Shown here piece by piece: positions 10,286-20,784 of a stretch of DNA of 64,000 nt. The position numbers were made by a program, and so were the translations under genes. This DNA is from Hyposmocoma kahamanoa (taxonomy: Eukaryota > Arthropoda > Insecta > Lepidoptera > Cosmopterigidae): NCBI RefSeq assembly GCF_003589595.1, contig NW_020653852.1, forward strand, positions 852,737 to 916,736, written 5' to 3'. The notes beneath the pieces were generated by a model. The model was not told the origin of the DNA. It saw nothing but the letters and a program-made list of their open reading frames with translations, and made no database searches. Position 1 is the stretch's first letter, and each line of letters begins with the position of its first letter.

Positions 10286-11218
10286 AGATGTACTGCAAAA
10301 CTTAATTATTAATCGTAGTTATTCTGTGACGCAATAAGACTTACTAATATTACAATATAGTTGTTACATTGCAACTTACTACATTGGCTTTTTACTCAAA
10401 TAAGTTGGAATAAATCACTTGTAATCTGATGGCAAATGGAAGAACTGAAAGTGACAAAAGCATTGAATTGTTTAATCAGAGATGCCATGTGAAAAAGTAA
10501 TTTTCTCTCTAGTTTGTAACGTCTTTTTAAAATTTCGTGTTTTGAGATTCTGGTAGATTATAGAATATATACATTATCAAGAAGAAGGTCATACAAAGCT
10601 GTGTTCTTTCTTTTTACTGATATTTGTAACGATTTATCTAGAATTTTAACCACCCTGTACGAAAACAATTGTCTGGACTGTACACTCTTTTACTTAACTA
10701 CTTTTCCGAGAATGCAGTAACTGGAAATTAGTGTCGCTTTGTTTATTAAAAAAATGGTTTCTTTCTAGCCATTGTGCAGCTTAAAATCGACTAATTAAAG
10801 TACAAATTAGTAAAGTAGATGTTTTCAAAAAGGTTTCTTGAGTAGGGAGACTTCCTTTCTCAAGTATAGGGGGAAAACGCTTTTTACGAGGATTTTTTCA
10901 GGCCGTTGCCCTTCTTTCTGCCTAATATTCTGCCGGCGGAGAGGCAACAGTTTGTAAAATGGTAACTAAAATTTTCATCTAAAAAAGTTCAATCGCTTGC
11001 CACGTCACCAGAGCCGCAGTTATCCTGGCTGATGTTTTAAATATATTTCACAACAAATCACCTCTTTCGTAGTAGCGGAAGAATGATATCACTTTTTTAT
11101 TCTGCTTACATTATGCTTCATTATAAATGCCTTATTGTAAAAAATGCATAAGGGAGTCCTATGATTTTCCTACAGTAGCGTTCTAGAGCCATACGGTGTG
11201 TTTTCGTCCACCATTATT
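10286..11218. other. no gene seen
   Basis: Mixed AT-rich sequence. No repeat family of this window and no convincing exon is recognised. Confidence 0.35.
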
Positions 11219-11326
11219 GTTATATTTTTTTATAATATCAAGTAACGGGACGAACAAGTCGTGTGGCTGGTGGTAAGCGACACGACTGTCCATGATAATT
11301 GCAGTAACACTCAGATCTTTGCGATA
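11219..11326 (-). repeat. repeat B, 3' end fragment
   Basis: Minus-strand A-tail (seen as a T-run), then ACGGGACGAACAAGTCGTG and TGGTGGTAAGCGACACG. It is truncated after about 100 bp. Confidence 0.75.
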
Positions 11327-11349
11327 TTTATTTAGATATTTTAGATATT

Positions 11350-11375
11350 TATTCATTGTTCTGTAACAATGAATA
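11350..11375. repeat. short perfect hairpin
   Basis: Arms TATTCATTGTT and AACAATGAATA flank a 4-base loop, immediately before the possible THAP fragment. Confidence 0.6.
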
Positions 11376-11485
11376 CAGTGGATTTGGTTAGTTCACGTCT
11401 GACGCCTGACAACTATAGGTCTCGAAGGATCTGTCTGAACCAGTCCGCCATTTTCGATTCATGTGGTATGGTTAATCCTAGAAAA

Positions 11486-11570
11486 ATGCTTTATTGTACT
11501 GTTTTGGAGTGCAAAAATCTTATCCGTGGTGGTATTTCATATCATCGGATAAGATTATTTACTTATTTTA
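11486..11570 (+). pseudogene. possible THAP zinc-finger start, fragment
   Basis: The frame beginning at 11486 reads MLYCTVLECKN...GGISYHRI. The two early cysteines four residues apart plus one (C-x4-C), and the later SYHR, resemble the start of a THAP domain (C2CH DNA-binding finger, often C...C...SFHRFP). The frame stays open to 11716 but then loses similarity, and the later Cys-x2-His pair is not found. It may be the first exon of a THAP protein, a relic of one, or a P-element-like transposase remnant. A chance match is not excluded. Confidence 0.33.
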
Positions 11571-11954
11571 ATAAATGTTCAATTTTCTGTCTACAGAAAT
11601 ATTTTTTTATTACAAGAAACGGTACTAAAGCTTACACCCGTGCAATATGGTCGCTTCTTGTTTGGAGAACTAAATTAATAACTCCAATTCGTCGTCGTTC
11701 AGCAATTAACAGCTAGATGGCAGTACATTGATTGAAATTTCAATGTAATATCAAAACGTCGTAACTTGTAATAATAGGTGTTGACGGTGTTGACCTTTCA
11801 ACGACATGACAACAGGGTGAAGTTTAAATTATATTAAAAATCCAGAAATTGTTATTTCTTTTTAAATTTGAAAGTACGACCAGTCAATAGCAAGATTGAG
11901 TAGTGTTTCAAATTAAAAATTAATGAGTTTTGGCGACTTCGTTTCTGATAGTAA

Positions 11955-12055
11955 TGGAGGCTTAGGGCACTTCCAAATTTTCTTCCGTGGGCGCTGCCAT
12001 TGCGCCTGTCACCCTGAGATATAAGTAGCAAATCATGTGCCCGTACTGTCTGCTT
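11955..12055 (-). repeat. repeat B fragment
   Basis: The internal part only (GCGCCTGTCACCCTGAGATA and flanks) on the minus strand. Confidence 0.55.
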
Positions 12056-12144
12056 GTATGTTAACACATACACCAATAATTATGAAAATTAAATTCATAA
12101 AAAAAATACAAAATTGCTAGGAACACTGAGTTTCCGGGACGTTG

Positions 12145-12265
12145 AACCAAAGTTTTATGTCCATGCAATAAGAGCGAAAATGACGTTTCGCTTCCGCTCA
12201 GACAGTCGACGCGAAACGCACGTTTTTTCGCTCTTATTACATTAACATAAAGTTTTTTCTGACAG
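12145..12265. mobile_element. small foldback with CTGTCAGAAAAAAC ends
   Basis: The left arm AAAGTTTTATGTCCATGCAA and the right arm (complement reads CTGTCAGAAAAAACTTTATG) pair through AATAAGAGCGAAAA around a GC-richer loop. The same terminal sequence bounds the larger element at 35350-35938, so this is probably an internally deleted relative. Confidence 0.65.
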
Positions 12266-12708
12266 CTGAATACGAACCCGTGTCTCATAGTAACAAGTAA
12301 CTGTAACGATGAGGAGTAACATACATATTTGGGTACTAAAATTACCAAAAACAATGCATCAAGCAGACTGTACTACGCTATTTAAACTGTGATTTACGAT
12401 GCTACCTATTCCTATAATTCATTATCGTGCACAAAAACTCGAGGTTGTGCTTTTCCACATTTTGCTTTGATTTCATATCTAGCGGTATAATTAGTTGTGG
12501 TTTAATTTATAGGTATTTTTTGCACACTCTTGTGACTCTGGCAGGTGAACGACATTTCTGAAAAACACCGCCAATGACTCAATGCTGCCAATAGCGCGAG
12601 ATGAGTGTGTTTTTATGGGAATCACCGTCAACAATATTACGTCTGTTCTTTTTTTAATTACCTTGTTTCGTCTACAGAGTTCTATGATTTATGTTGTTGG
12701 TACTTTTC

Positions 12709-13166
12709 ATCGAGTATGTAGAAATAGAGAGGAAATAAGGGCCATCCACCCCTGGCAAGTCATCAAGCAAATAGGTCTTATATCACTTTTAAATATCAAC
12801 TCTCGTTTGCGCTGAAATCGCAAATTAGTACAGCGCCAACAACTGACCTGTGAGTACGTCTCCGTATATTCCAAAAATATTCTGTATTTATTGTAATAAA
12901 GACAATATCTCTAACAATCGGGGCTGTTCCATTCGATGGTGAGGGAAAAACAGCAAAACATCTAATTAGAAAACAAACGGAATCATATTTCATTGGTAAT
13001 TAAATATTAAATAGCTCAAGCTCAAGTTAATCTTTTTGTTTTGAAGTGAAACTATTGACGACATCCGTCATTTGTTTCGAATTCGGGCTGGCCAATCGTA
13101 GTGCAGTTGTTACAGTAATGATTTGGCAGAATAATTTTCAAACAAATGAAATGACACTTCGTCGCT
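12709..13166 (+). repeat. Pair-L copy 1
   Basis: About 460 bp matching 31715-32215 in the same orientation at roughly 80-85% by eye. Landmarks are AACTCTCGTTTGCGCTGAAA, GCGCCAACAACTGACCTGTG and TTGGCAGAATA. No poly-A, terminal inverted repeat or reading frame explains it. It could be an uncharacterised transposon or an old segmental duplication. Confidence 0.7.
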
Positions 13167-13193
13167 ATTTTTGGTTATATACTCGCTTGTTGG

Positions 13194-13558
13194 CTTAGAA
13201 TAATAACGCATAGAAACCTAGTCCACACACGCTAAGTGAGGCAAATTGAAGCGCGCCCAATGGGCCTACACGAGCGGGCGGGCCTTCAGTGCTCAAGGTC
13301 AACTTGCACCGCGAACAGATTAAGAATTTTAGCTAAAAATGACAAATAAATGAAAAATACGTCAGACAAACATAAAATAGATACTAACATCTCATTCCAC
13401 AAGGAAGTAACGCGTTTCAACTTGTATTTTTATATAAATATTCACTAAAACCGAAAATTAACCCACTACCAAAACTAGCCTACAAGAATTTGATTTTTGC
13501 CTCACTTGTGACAGTTCGTTTGATATGAAACTATCATTCTATGCGTTATTATTCTAAG
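13194..13558. mobile_element. nonautonomous DNA transposon, 22-bp TIRs
   Basis: Perfect 22-bp terminal inverted repeats lie at 13194-13215 (CTTAGAATAATAACGCATAG...) and 13537-13558. Flanks CTTGTTGG (13186-13193) and CTCGTTGG (13559-13566) look like an 8-bp target duplication with one change, which would fit hAT-type integration. The 365-bp length and GC-rich centre leave no coding capacity. It lies just beyond the end of Pair-L copy 1. Confidence 0.7.
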
Positions 13559-13866
13559 CTCGTTGGTACATTTGCACGTTTCACTACAGCTTTTCTTTTT
13601 TTTTTGGTACTGTTTTTTCCATTGTGGAAAAGGCAAATACAGTAATGCGCCATACAGCCAAGTCTGAGAATAATTTCTTTCTTGGATTCCATTACAAATC
13701 CGTTCCTGTACTTTAATGTGTCAACTAAAATTTCGTAAACCATATCACAAAGGGGCTCTTTTTAGTTATGAATCAAAATTCTATTATCTATGGTACTCGC
13801 TACTGTACTTAAAAATGTCATGTTTCAATGTATGTATTATAGTTTTGTACACAGAACTGTGATAAC

Positions 13867-14012
13867 TTGATCCCCGGCCGGGCCAATGTAGAAACCTAAC
13901 TTTTCTATATTGTCACGGGTCTAGGTGTTTGTGGCACGGTAGTTGTTTGCTTTAGTTTACTTACTTTGGGATCTGAGCAACGTATTTGATTTTGTCTAAT
14001 ATTTATTTATAT
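13867..14012 (+). mobile_element. SINE-F body
   Basis: It starts within the CCGGCCGGGCCAATGTAGAA region after the B box and runs through GGTCTAGGTGTTTGTGGCAC to GTCTAATATTTATTTAT. The tRNA-like head is missing. Confidence 0.7.
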
Positions 14013-14035
14013 ATACTATGTCAACTCGATAGTTT

Positions 14036-14112
14036 GCGCTGTTTGCGCTGGATGAGGAAGGTCTGGGTTCGGTTACCGGTAGAACAATTTTTGGGAAATG
14101 AACTTTTCTACG
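14036..14112 (+). mobile_element. SINE-I fragment
   Basis: GGTCTGGGTTCGGTTACCGG, then GGGAAATGAACTTTTCT, matching the better copy at 26225. Confidence 0.5.
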
Positions 14113-14383
14113 TTGCTACTGCGTTCCGAAGTGAATTTCAGGAATTACAAGTAAGGTATCAGGTACCTAATTGTTGTGGTTGTTGGCACCATGTTGGCAC
14201 ATTGTGTTATACGTCTTTTTACCAATCACGGGTCTTCATTAAGAGAGATTTTAAAATCACGATCTGTCACTGTGTTGTGTTAAAATTAATTATGACGTTT
14301 TCTTTCTCCTTAAACTAAAACACTACGTAATATATTATATCGTCTCTACTGGGAAAAATCTAGGAGGGAGCGTACTTAGCGTA

Positions 14384-14625
14384 GGGTTACCTATCAGTAG
14401 TGCGATATGGCATTTTGCAGAAATAACGTTTGCACGAATTTTCGTAACCTCGAAAGTAATTTTGAGCGGAAAATGTTTTTTCTTTTAAACCTAACTTAAC
14501 CTAACCTAACCGAACCTAATCGTGTCTTTACTATAAACATCCAACATATCCTGAAACCACGACGGTTTCGTTATAATTCGGTTTTCGGTGCAATGAAAAT
14601 TAGAAATGTCATTTCGGAAAAAAAA
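14384..14625. mobile_element. TIR element with (CCTAA)n core, copy 1
   Basis: The left end GTTACCTATCAG and the interior match the intact copy at 17912-18179 in reverse orientation. The right end is cut about 25 bp short at a repeat-B fragment. The core at 14490-14519 is six 5-bp units of CCTAA (two with one change each), the insect telomere unit. Confidence 0.72.
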
Positions 14626-14636
14626 TCGTGTTAGCA

Positions 14637-14787
14637 GTCTGCCACCTTGCCTGTTTCTGCCGCCAAGCAGTAATGTCAGCGTTACTGTGTTCCGGTTTTA
14701 AAGGGTAAGATAAGACACAAGCTCTGAGTGGCACTGTAACTATTATGGACAGGCATGTAGCGTTACCACCAGACGCATGATTACACC
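14637..14787 (+). repeat. repeat B, internally deleted
   Basis: CTGCCGCCAAGCAGTAATGT, then a jump to AGCTCTGAGTGGCACTG and TTATGGACAGGCATG. The A-tail is missing. Confidence 0.7.
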
Positions 14788-16280
14788 TCTTAATGGCCTA
14801 AGCGTACGTACCAGTACCGACACGTGACGATGAGTGCTGTACCGTTTAGTACTGTGATGGACTATTCGCATTTTTCAGTGCTGATGTCGCCATGTTCCGT
14901 GTTTCTTAAAACGTCATTCACTAATGACACGATTTGGAAGTCATACCAAAAAGAATTTTACGGTTCACGGGTTAAAGGTTAAGTTTGTTTAATACTTTTC
15001 GCACTCTTATCTTTTCAGAAGCAAGAGGGTCGCGGCATCAACTGTGCATTGCTAGTTTTCTCTTATAACCGCTCACGCGATACATGCAGCCGTAGACGCA
15101 TACCACACCTAGAGGTGCCGGTGATGATTTTATACCGATTTATCGGATATCGAAGTTATAACAGGTAAAAAAACTAATATTAATTGCTATTTCGGTAACT
15201 ACTCTAGCAAACCATAAGGTTTTTGATGCCTGGGTCTGTCATTTAAAAAAAATAAACAACTTCAAATATACGTCACGACAATCGTGTGCGTTATTGTTTG
15301 GGCTGGTGATTTCGGTGTTTATTTATTGAAAACATACCGTAAGTAGCGTTTTTTAAGTTTACCCTGAATATAAATGTTTATAAACTATACTTTAAGGAGT
15401 AATTTCATGGTAAACGTTAGAACCACTCAAACGGAATATTATCATATTTACCCAAGTACACCAAAAATTTCATTAGTGTTTTTTAAGTGCAGGATTTGCG
15501 GTGTATTACTGCATTTTATTTGAGATGTTTTTGTTGGTAATACGGAGGGTATTTATTTAGCAATGCAGAATAATAATTTTTATTTATAAAAACTGTATTT
15601 AAAATGAATGCTTTTCTAATTTGCGAAACCAAATAGCCGCCATTTTGCGGTAGAAGGAGCGCATCGCGTGAGCGGTTATCTTTGAAATCCAAATTACTCT
15701 TTTTGGAGAACGCAGATGCCGCACAGCGTATTCCATTCCTTTCCCGTACGCAGGAAGGAGGAAGCAAACTATTTCGTGGGACTGGGTGGTAAATCGATGA
15801 TATACGGATGGAGCATTCCGAATTCAATATGCAAAGCACCTAATTACATTCGAATACCTAAGATTCGCATTTAACAGACACGAACTTAACAATACGTACA
15901 CTTTGCGTGTTATTTCGTCCATAATGAAGCAAGGCTGTAATGGAGTATTTGTTCGGGGATCATTTTGTATAAATTATTGTTTGGCCAGTAAACAAACTAG
16001 GCAACTGCTTGAATGAAATTTACTTTAAAGGATGGAAAATTTGTTATGCGCCCTCGCTGTGTTTTCTACTATCAACACGAATATCGATTACAAATTCTGG
16101 AGCACATTTGCCAGTCTTTGTAATGTAACTACAATTACATAATGTATCTTATTCGTCATTATGTACGTGCCAGTGAGAAAGTAAACTTTGTTATAGGAAA
16201 AGAAAATTACAATTGGAATCGATAAAAAAATCATATGGCACATTCCCCTGAGAAGAACGTGTAAGAAAAACGAGTTGTAG
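14788..16280. other. no gene seen; one 17-bp inverted repeat pair
   Basis: Perfect 17-bp inverted repeats (ATAACCGCTCACGCGAT) lie at 15065-15081 and 15663-15679, bounding about 615 bp that may be an element. Nothing else is recognised. Confidence 0.4.
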
Positions 16281-16590
16281 CTGTAGAGCTCCTTGTGTAA
16301 GAGTGTGTCCAAGGAAGTACTGCCACCTTAACTATCCCTGCCGCCAAGCAGTAATGTGAGCAGTACTGCGTTTAGGTTTTGATGGGTAAGGGTGCTGGTG
16401 AAATTACAGCTACATGGGACTTGTCAGCTTATGTCTCAGGGCGACAAACGCAGTGGCAGTACCCCTCAGTTCTTTGCGATTTAAAGCTCTTACCGGCACT
16501 GGAACTGTTATAGACAGGCGTCTTGATTACTACCCGGGACACGACTTGGCCATCGCATCACTTTGTATCATAAAAAAAAAGAAAAAGAAA
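16281..16590 (+). repeat. repeat B, most complete copy
   Basis: The fullest copy, about 310 bp. It runs CTGTAGAGCTCCTTGTG, TACTGCCACC, CTGCCGCCAAGCAGTAATGT, GGGTGCTGGTGAAATTACAG, a GCTCTTACCGGCACTGGAAC block, then TATCAT with an A/G-rich tail. The oligo-A end fits a retroposed sequence (SINE or LINE 3' end). No A/B box pair is evident. Confidence 0.85.
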
Positions 16591-16691
16591 CTGTAGTTTA
16601 TTTCAAATATTTTACATAGAAATAGTCTGAAAAAGAAAGAGCAGGACACTGTGGATTCTTATCACCCAAGCTGCATAAGATCTTCTAGTAA

Positions 16692-16909
16692 CTGCCTCCG
16701 TGGCCGAACGATTATCATGTTGGTCTGTCACGCATAGGTCCTGGGTTCGATTCCTGGGTCCTCTTTTATACCCTACATTTATTTGTCTCCTGAGTTTGGG
16801 TGTAACTTGTGGGTGTCTATGTGTGTGTTCATGGCACCCGCGACACTGGGTTTCCATAGTGCGGGGCTATGAGTGTGTGCCTTATCTATTTATTATTATT
16901 ATTATTGTA
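16692..16909 (+). mobile_element. SINE-A, full copy
   Basis: A box TGGCCGAACGA and B box GGTTCGATTCC are both recognisable. The body has GTGCGGGGCTATGAGTGTGT and a tail of ATT repeats. It lies about 100 bp after a repeat-B tail. Confidence 0.88.
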
Positions 16910-17260
16910 GTATAAAGTGTATGTGTCACTATATATAATATAGACCTGTTTTTAATAACAGAATCTCGATTGTGCAACAATTAACTCCGTAAGTTGATTT
17001 GACTCACCCGCTAAGCACAAAATTACCAAAAACCATAGCCAGTGAATTATTTTGGATTCATGTACGAGGCCCCAATCAATTATTATTTTCAACAAAAAAC
17101 AAATAGTTATAATACTACCAACTATTGGACGTCACACTTGCGGCATTATTGTGTTATTATAAATACAACAAACATTACCACCATGACAATACAATATAAT
17201 AATAATTATTATTTACTTCAGACAACATTTAAGGTCAATTTAATGTAAGTAGAGCTTATC
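16910..17260. other. AT-rich spacer
   Basis: Asn/Tyr/Thr-rich frames only, as expected from AT-rich DNA. Nothing is supported. Confidence 0.35.
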
Positions 17261-17686
17261 CTAGGTTTTTAAATTAGAATTTGGAAAATTAGAATTAGAA
17301 ATTGGCCTCTGTGCGAGTGTATACATCATCGGGCAATTAGGTCTATCAGCTATCGCTTTCAGGATGCCGTTACAGCTTCGCCGAAGCGCTGCAAAAGCGC
17401 GGGAGCTGCAACAGTGCCCTGAATGCATTATTAAATTGGACTCGCAGAGCATTTGAGTATATTGGAACCACAAACTTGCCGTGTACAGTGATGTACAAAA
17501 TGCCCTAAACAATGTTATCTTCACTGTATCCGTACATCTAGCACACCTTCGAACCAACATGTGCACCCGAACTGACAATGCCCAGCGTTCCCTTTCCATG
17601 TCCGCATCATCCTTAAGATCCTCGGTCACCAAATGCCCAAGATATTGAAATAATATCGAGGTAGGTATATAAAAAAATATACTCAC
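17261..17686 (-). pseudogene. LINE reverse transcriptase, C-terminal fragment
   Basis: The minus-strand frame reads FQYLGHLVTEDLKDDADMER, then ERWALSVRVHMLVRRCARCT and LFRAFCTSLYTASLWFQYTQ. This is the thumb/post-RT segment of insect endonuclease-reverse transcriptase LINEs. Near the end the sequence jumps to RSCNGILKAIADRPNCP, which normally lies many residues later, so there is an internal deletion. The RT catalytic core is missing. The clade is uncertain. Confidence 0.78.
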
Positions 17687-17911
17687 CTCGCTTGCATCTT
17701 TCCAGTATTGATTATTTTACTTCCCTTGTAACTTGAATTGATCTGCCATGTGAATTCGTATAATTGAAACGATCCGAAATATAGTTGTTTTTTGAAAGAG
17801 ACGAATACTCAGCAAGCAGTATTTTACTATAGCAAGAGTTGGTAGTGATGAACAGCACGCTTCGTCGGACAAAACTGACAGGCGTTTCATTCGGCAGACA
17901 TTGTGGGGTAA

Positions 17912-18179
17912 GGTAACCTATCACAAACTCGAAATTTTTTCCGAAAGAACGTTTGTTCGAATTTTCATTACACCGAAAACCGAATTGTAACGAAACTGTT
18001 GTTCTTTCAGGATATGTTGAATGTTTATCGCAAAGACACGATTAGGTTCGGTTAGGTTAGGTTAAGTTAGGTTTAAAAGAAAAAAAAACATTTTCCTCTC
18101 AAAATTACTTTCGAGGTTATGAAAATTCGAGGAAACGTTATTTCTGGAAAATATCATTTCGGAATACTGATAGGTAACC
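17912..18179. mobile_element. TIR element with (TTAGG)n core, copy 2
   Basis: A 268-bp element bounded by GGTAACCTATCAC (17912) and TGATAGGTAACC (ending 18179). Subterminal arms remain alignable for about 60 bp. The core at 18042-18071 consists of TTAGG-type units. It is the inverse of 14384-14625 and complete at both ends. No clear target duplication. Noncoding. Confidence 0.78.
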
Positions 18180-18394
18180 GTGGAATAAAACAGGCGAGTG
18201 CACCATTTGTTTAAACTTAAGATAACATATTGTCACTATAGGTTAGTGGATTATGCGACGATTAACTAATTTCTTAATGTAAGTCGAAGATATGGACTCA
18301 TTTATAAAATCTTTGTCCTTAAAAAAGGTGCGATTAAGGCAATTTACAATCAGGGTCCAGGAGTGTCTTTGATAGAGAAGTTAAAAAAAATAAC

Positions 18395-18630
18395 GTTAAT
18401 TGTTAATACAAAGATTGAACACTTAGAAAAAATTCCTTCGATCCGGAAATCGAAACAGGAAGACGTTTTCCAGCAAGCTGTGCCAGATGCTATGTCGACT
18501 AAGCTACGGAACGAACCTTACGAACTAGCGGACCTTACGAATTTTTCTATGTGCTTGTTGCATGTCTTTGTTAGTGGTTGTTAACGACTTTTTTGCTCTA
18601 GCGCCATCTGTGAGAAATCTATTTGTTCAC
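18395..18630 (-). mobile_element. SINE-E copy
   Basis: The minus strand shows the tRNA-like head (GCTTAGTCGACATAGCATCT, degenerate B box) and the upstream CAGATGGCGCTAG block. Landmark on the plus strand is CCTTCGATCCGG. It is diverged from 61130-61230. Confidence 0.72.
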
Positions 18631-18787
18631 TCCACATCATCGGAGAACATCGTGATAAAACCGGAGGTTAACGACGCGGGACAGCCCCAACAGCATCCTA
18701 CAACTGTAGCTGGTAGGGTTACCTCTCCCATGTCGCAGTGCTTCGTGAGAGAGATGTTTTTATAGATAAAAAATATGAAATATCTAA

Positions 18788-19065
18788 CTTACATTAGAAG
18801 TATTTTAATTAAAAAGTCATATTACAAAATTGAAGACTATGTATTAGATAAAGTAAAGATGTATGGAAAGACAATTTGAGTCTAGATTCCACACCAATTA
18901 TGATTCAAAGTTTATTCCATAGCATTGAAGTTTATTTGAAAAGAGCAATCCCCAGAGCTTCATGCTCGTGCTTCTCAGGAAGTCAGCACAGTGAACAAGC
19001 AGTATAGCTTAAAAAATTACGTTTTCAAGTGTAAAAATTTTACTAACTAACCCTAATTTATTAAG
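18788..19065 (+). mobile_element. LINE-J 3' end, subfamily 2, decayed
   Basis: Matches 39800-40075: GTATTTTAATTAAAAAGTCA, the stretch ending in ATGTATGGAAAGACAA, and the UTR landmark TTATTTGAAAAGAGCAATCC. The coding frame is broken. Confidence 0.75.
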
Positions 19066-19109
19066 CTCTTATGGAACTTATTGTCTGAAATCAAATAGTT
19101 TTAATTTTG

Positions 19110-19182
19110 AATCCGCGCCCGAGAGGAGACCGTACCCAGCAGTGGAACGTACAGATCAGTTGATGATGATACGTTATGTAAG
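19110..19182 (+). mobile_element. SINE-G tail fragment
   Basis: GAGAGGAGACCGTACCCAGC followed by a GATGATGAT run, the typical end of SINE-G (compare 60100-60165). Confidence 0.6.
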
Positions 19183-19824
19183 ACAAACAGCAATAGGAAT
19201 ATGTAGTACATGCTTATTGAAAACTTGTGGCATGAACAATAAAAAATTAAGAATTTTTTGCATCAACTGTATAGCGGTTGTAAATTTCTAAACGTTAAAC
19301 TTTATAGTTTAACTTTGGAATATTACTTTTGTACGAACAAAATTATTCACTGCCCAAAGTTCCTTGGTAATAAAATAGCAGGGAAACTTAAACGAAACTT
19401 TCCTCCCAAGAATTATGTTTATTTTGTTTAATGTTGTTTTTGCAGACGAAGATGGTATTAAGTAGGTGAATGGAACGGAATTTGTCTTGTTCTTGCTAGC
19501 TTTTTGGTCGTCAATGCTATTTTGTAACAACCTTTCAAATTCACATTTAGGAAGCTTTTCATGATGAATTTTTAATATAGGTGTATTTGTTCTTTAGTAT
19601 GTACGAACGCGTTTTGTTATGTAAAAAAGCTTTATGTGTTTTAGCAATTCTTATTGTTACGCATCGGGTACTTATTTCTTAAATAATGAATACATATGTT
19701 TCACCTTTTATTTGTTATAAGTTACAGTTCAATTTTTATAGTTATTATAAAGTTACGGCTGCTATGAAATATTACAATTACCTTATGCGTATTTCAAAAA
19801 TACAGTTCTGTCCTAATATTTAGA

Positions 19825-20111
19825 CATTGACTTACAATTATATGGACGTCGGGTCCGCGCTAAAAAGTGTCCGAACTTATAGGGCGTTTAAATCGTATAC
19901 AGAGCGTCATTCACGCTTTAGTCTTCGTTTGTTCGACTGACAGCGAAGCAAGCAAAATTAGACAGTGCTGCGATGACATTACAATTTAAATTCAACGTTT
20001 TAGCTTTTTCATATTCCTTTACATGTCACTACGTTTAAATAGGTTGACTTGGGACATTTTTTTTCGTGGTTTTTGTATTAGACCCGTCTCCCATTTATTT
20101 GTAAGTCAATG
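19825..20111 (-). mobile_element. MITE-M copy 2, 8-bp TSD
   Basis: A 287-bp copy of the element at 4877-5162 in the opposite orientation. It starts CATTGACTTACAA, ends TTGTAAGTCAATG, and is flanked by perfect 8-bp duplications TATTTAGA (19817-19824 and 20112-20119). The two copies differ at only about six sites by eye, so the family moved recently. Noncoding. Confidence 0.9.
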
Positions 20112-20300
20112 TATTTAGAGCATAATTAATTTCTAAAGTAATAAATACAGGGTGTTAGTTAATTGTCCACAAGTTGGCACCGTAAAGAGAATAGTATTTG
20201 ATAGGACTGAAGTTAAAAATCGAAAAAAGTGACTTTGTCATAAAAAGCTTTTCAGTTACTGAATAATATATGAATAGGGTAATAATTAAAAATGAAACTA

Positions 20301-20390
20301 AATCGCGTGTATTTGTTTTTTTCAAACAAACCAACGGTTTGGGCCCTTTTCAGGCCCATGACCACGGTTGATTGAGGTATACAGTATGTG
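20301..20390 (-). repeat. foldback C, single arm
   Basis: AAATCGCGTGTATTTG, then CAAACAAACCAACGGTTTGG and a GGCCC block. Only one arm is present. Confidence 0.65.
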
Positions 20391-20511
20391 TAATATTAAT
20401 GCAAACCACCATATATTTCACTATTGTTATAAAGGTTATTACTTACATACCTTATTTTTAAATTTTACAAAGAACATTGTATGTTTAGTAAATAGATAAT
20501 TTACGGTGACG

Positions 20512-20780
20512 GAATGCTTTCATTGACTTCCCATAGATGGCGTTACGGCTAAAAAGTCGTTGAAAAACCAAATACAAGAGATCCAACAACAAGCACGTAC
20601 AAACATTCGTGAGGTCCGCTGGTTCGTTTCGTGGCTTAGTTGGCATAGCATCTGGCACGGTTTGCTAGGAGACGTCGGTTCAAATCCGGCCGGACCGAAG
20701 GAATTTTTTCTGAGTGTTCGATCTTTGTATTAATAATTATAACAAACTAGTGTAGTAATTTTATAAAAAAGAATTGAATA
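20512..20780 (+). mobile_element. SINE-E copy
   Basis: A box TGGCTTAGTTGG at 20632-20643 and B box GGTTCAAATCC at 20677-20687, preceded by ATAGATGGCGTTACGGC and followed by CTGAGTGTTCGATCTTTGTA and the ACAAACTAG tail. Confidence 0.82.
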
Positions 20781-20784
20781 CAAA

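Noticed and set aside
14490..14519. Chromosome end or telomere array
   Set aside because: Only six units, internal to a two-copy transposon-like element, and single-copy sequence continues on both sides.
20148..20260. MITE starting TACAGGGTGTTAG
   Set aside because: The left end looks familiar, but no inverted partner or target duplication was found.
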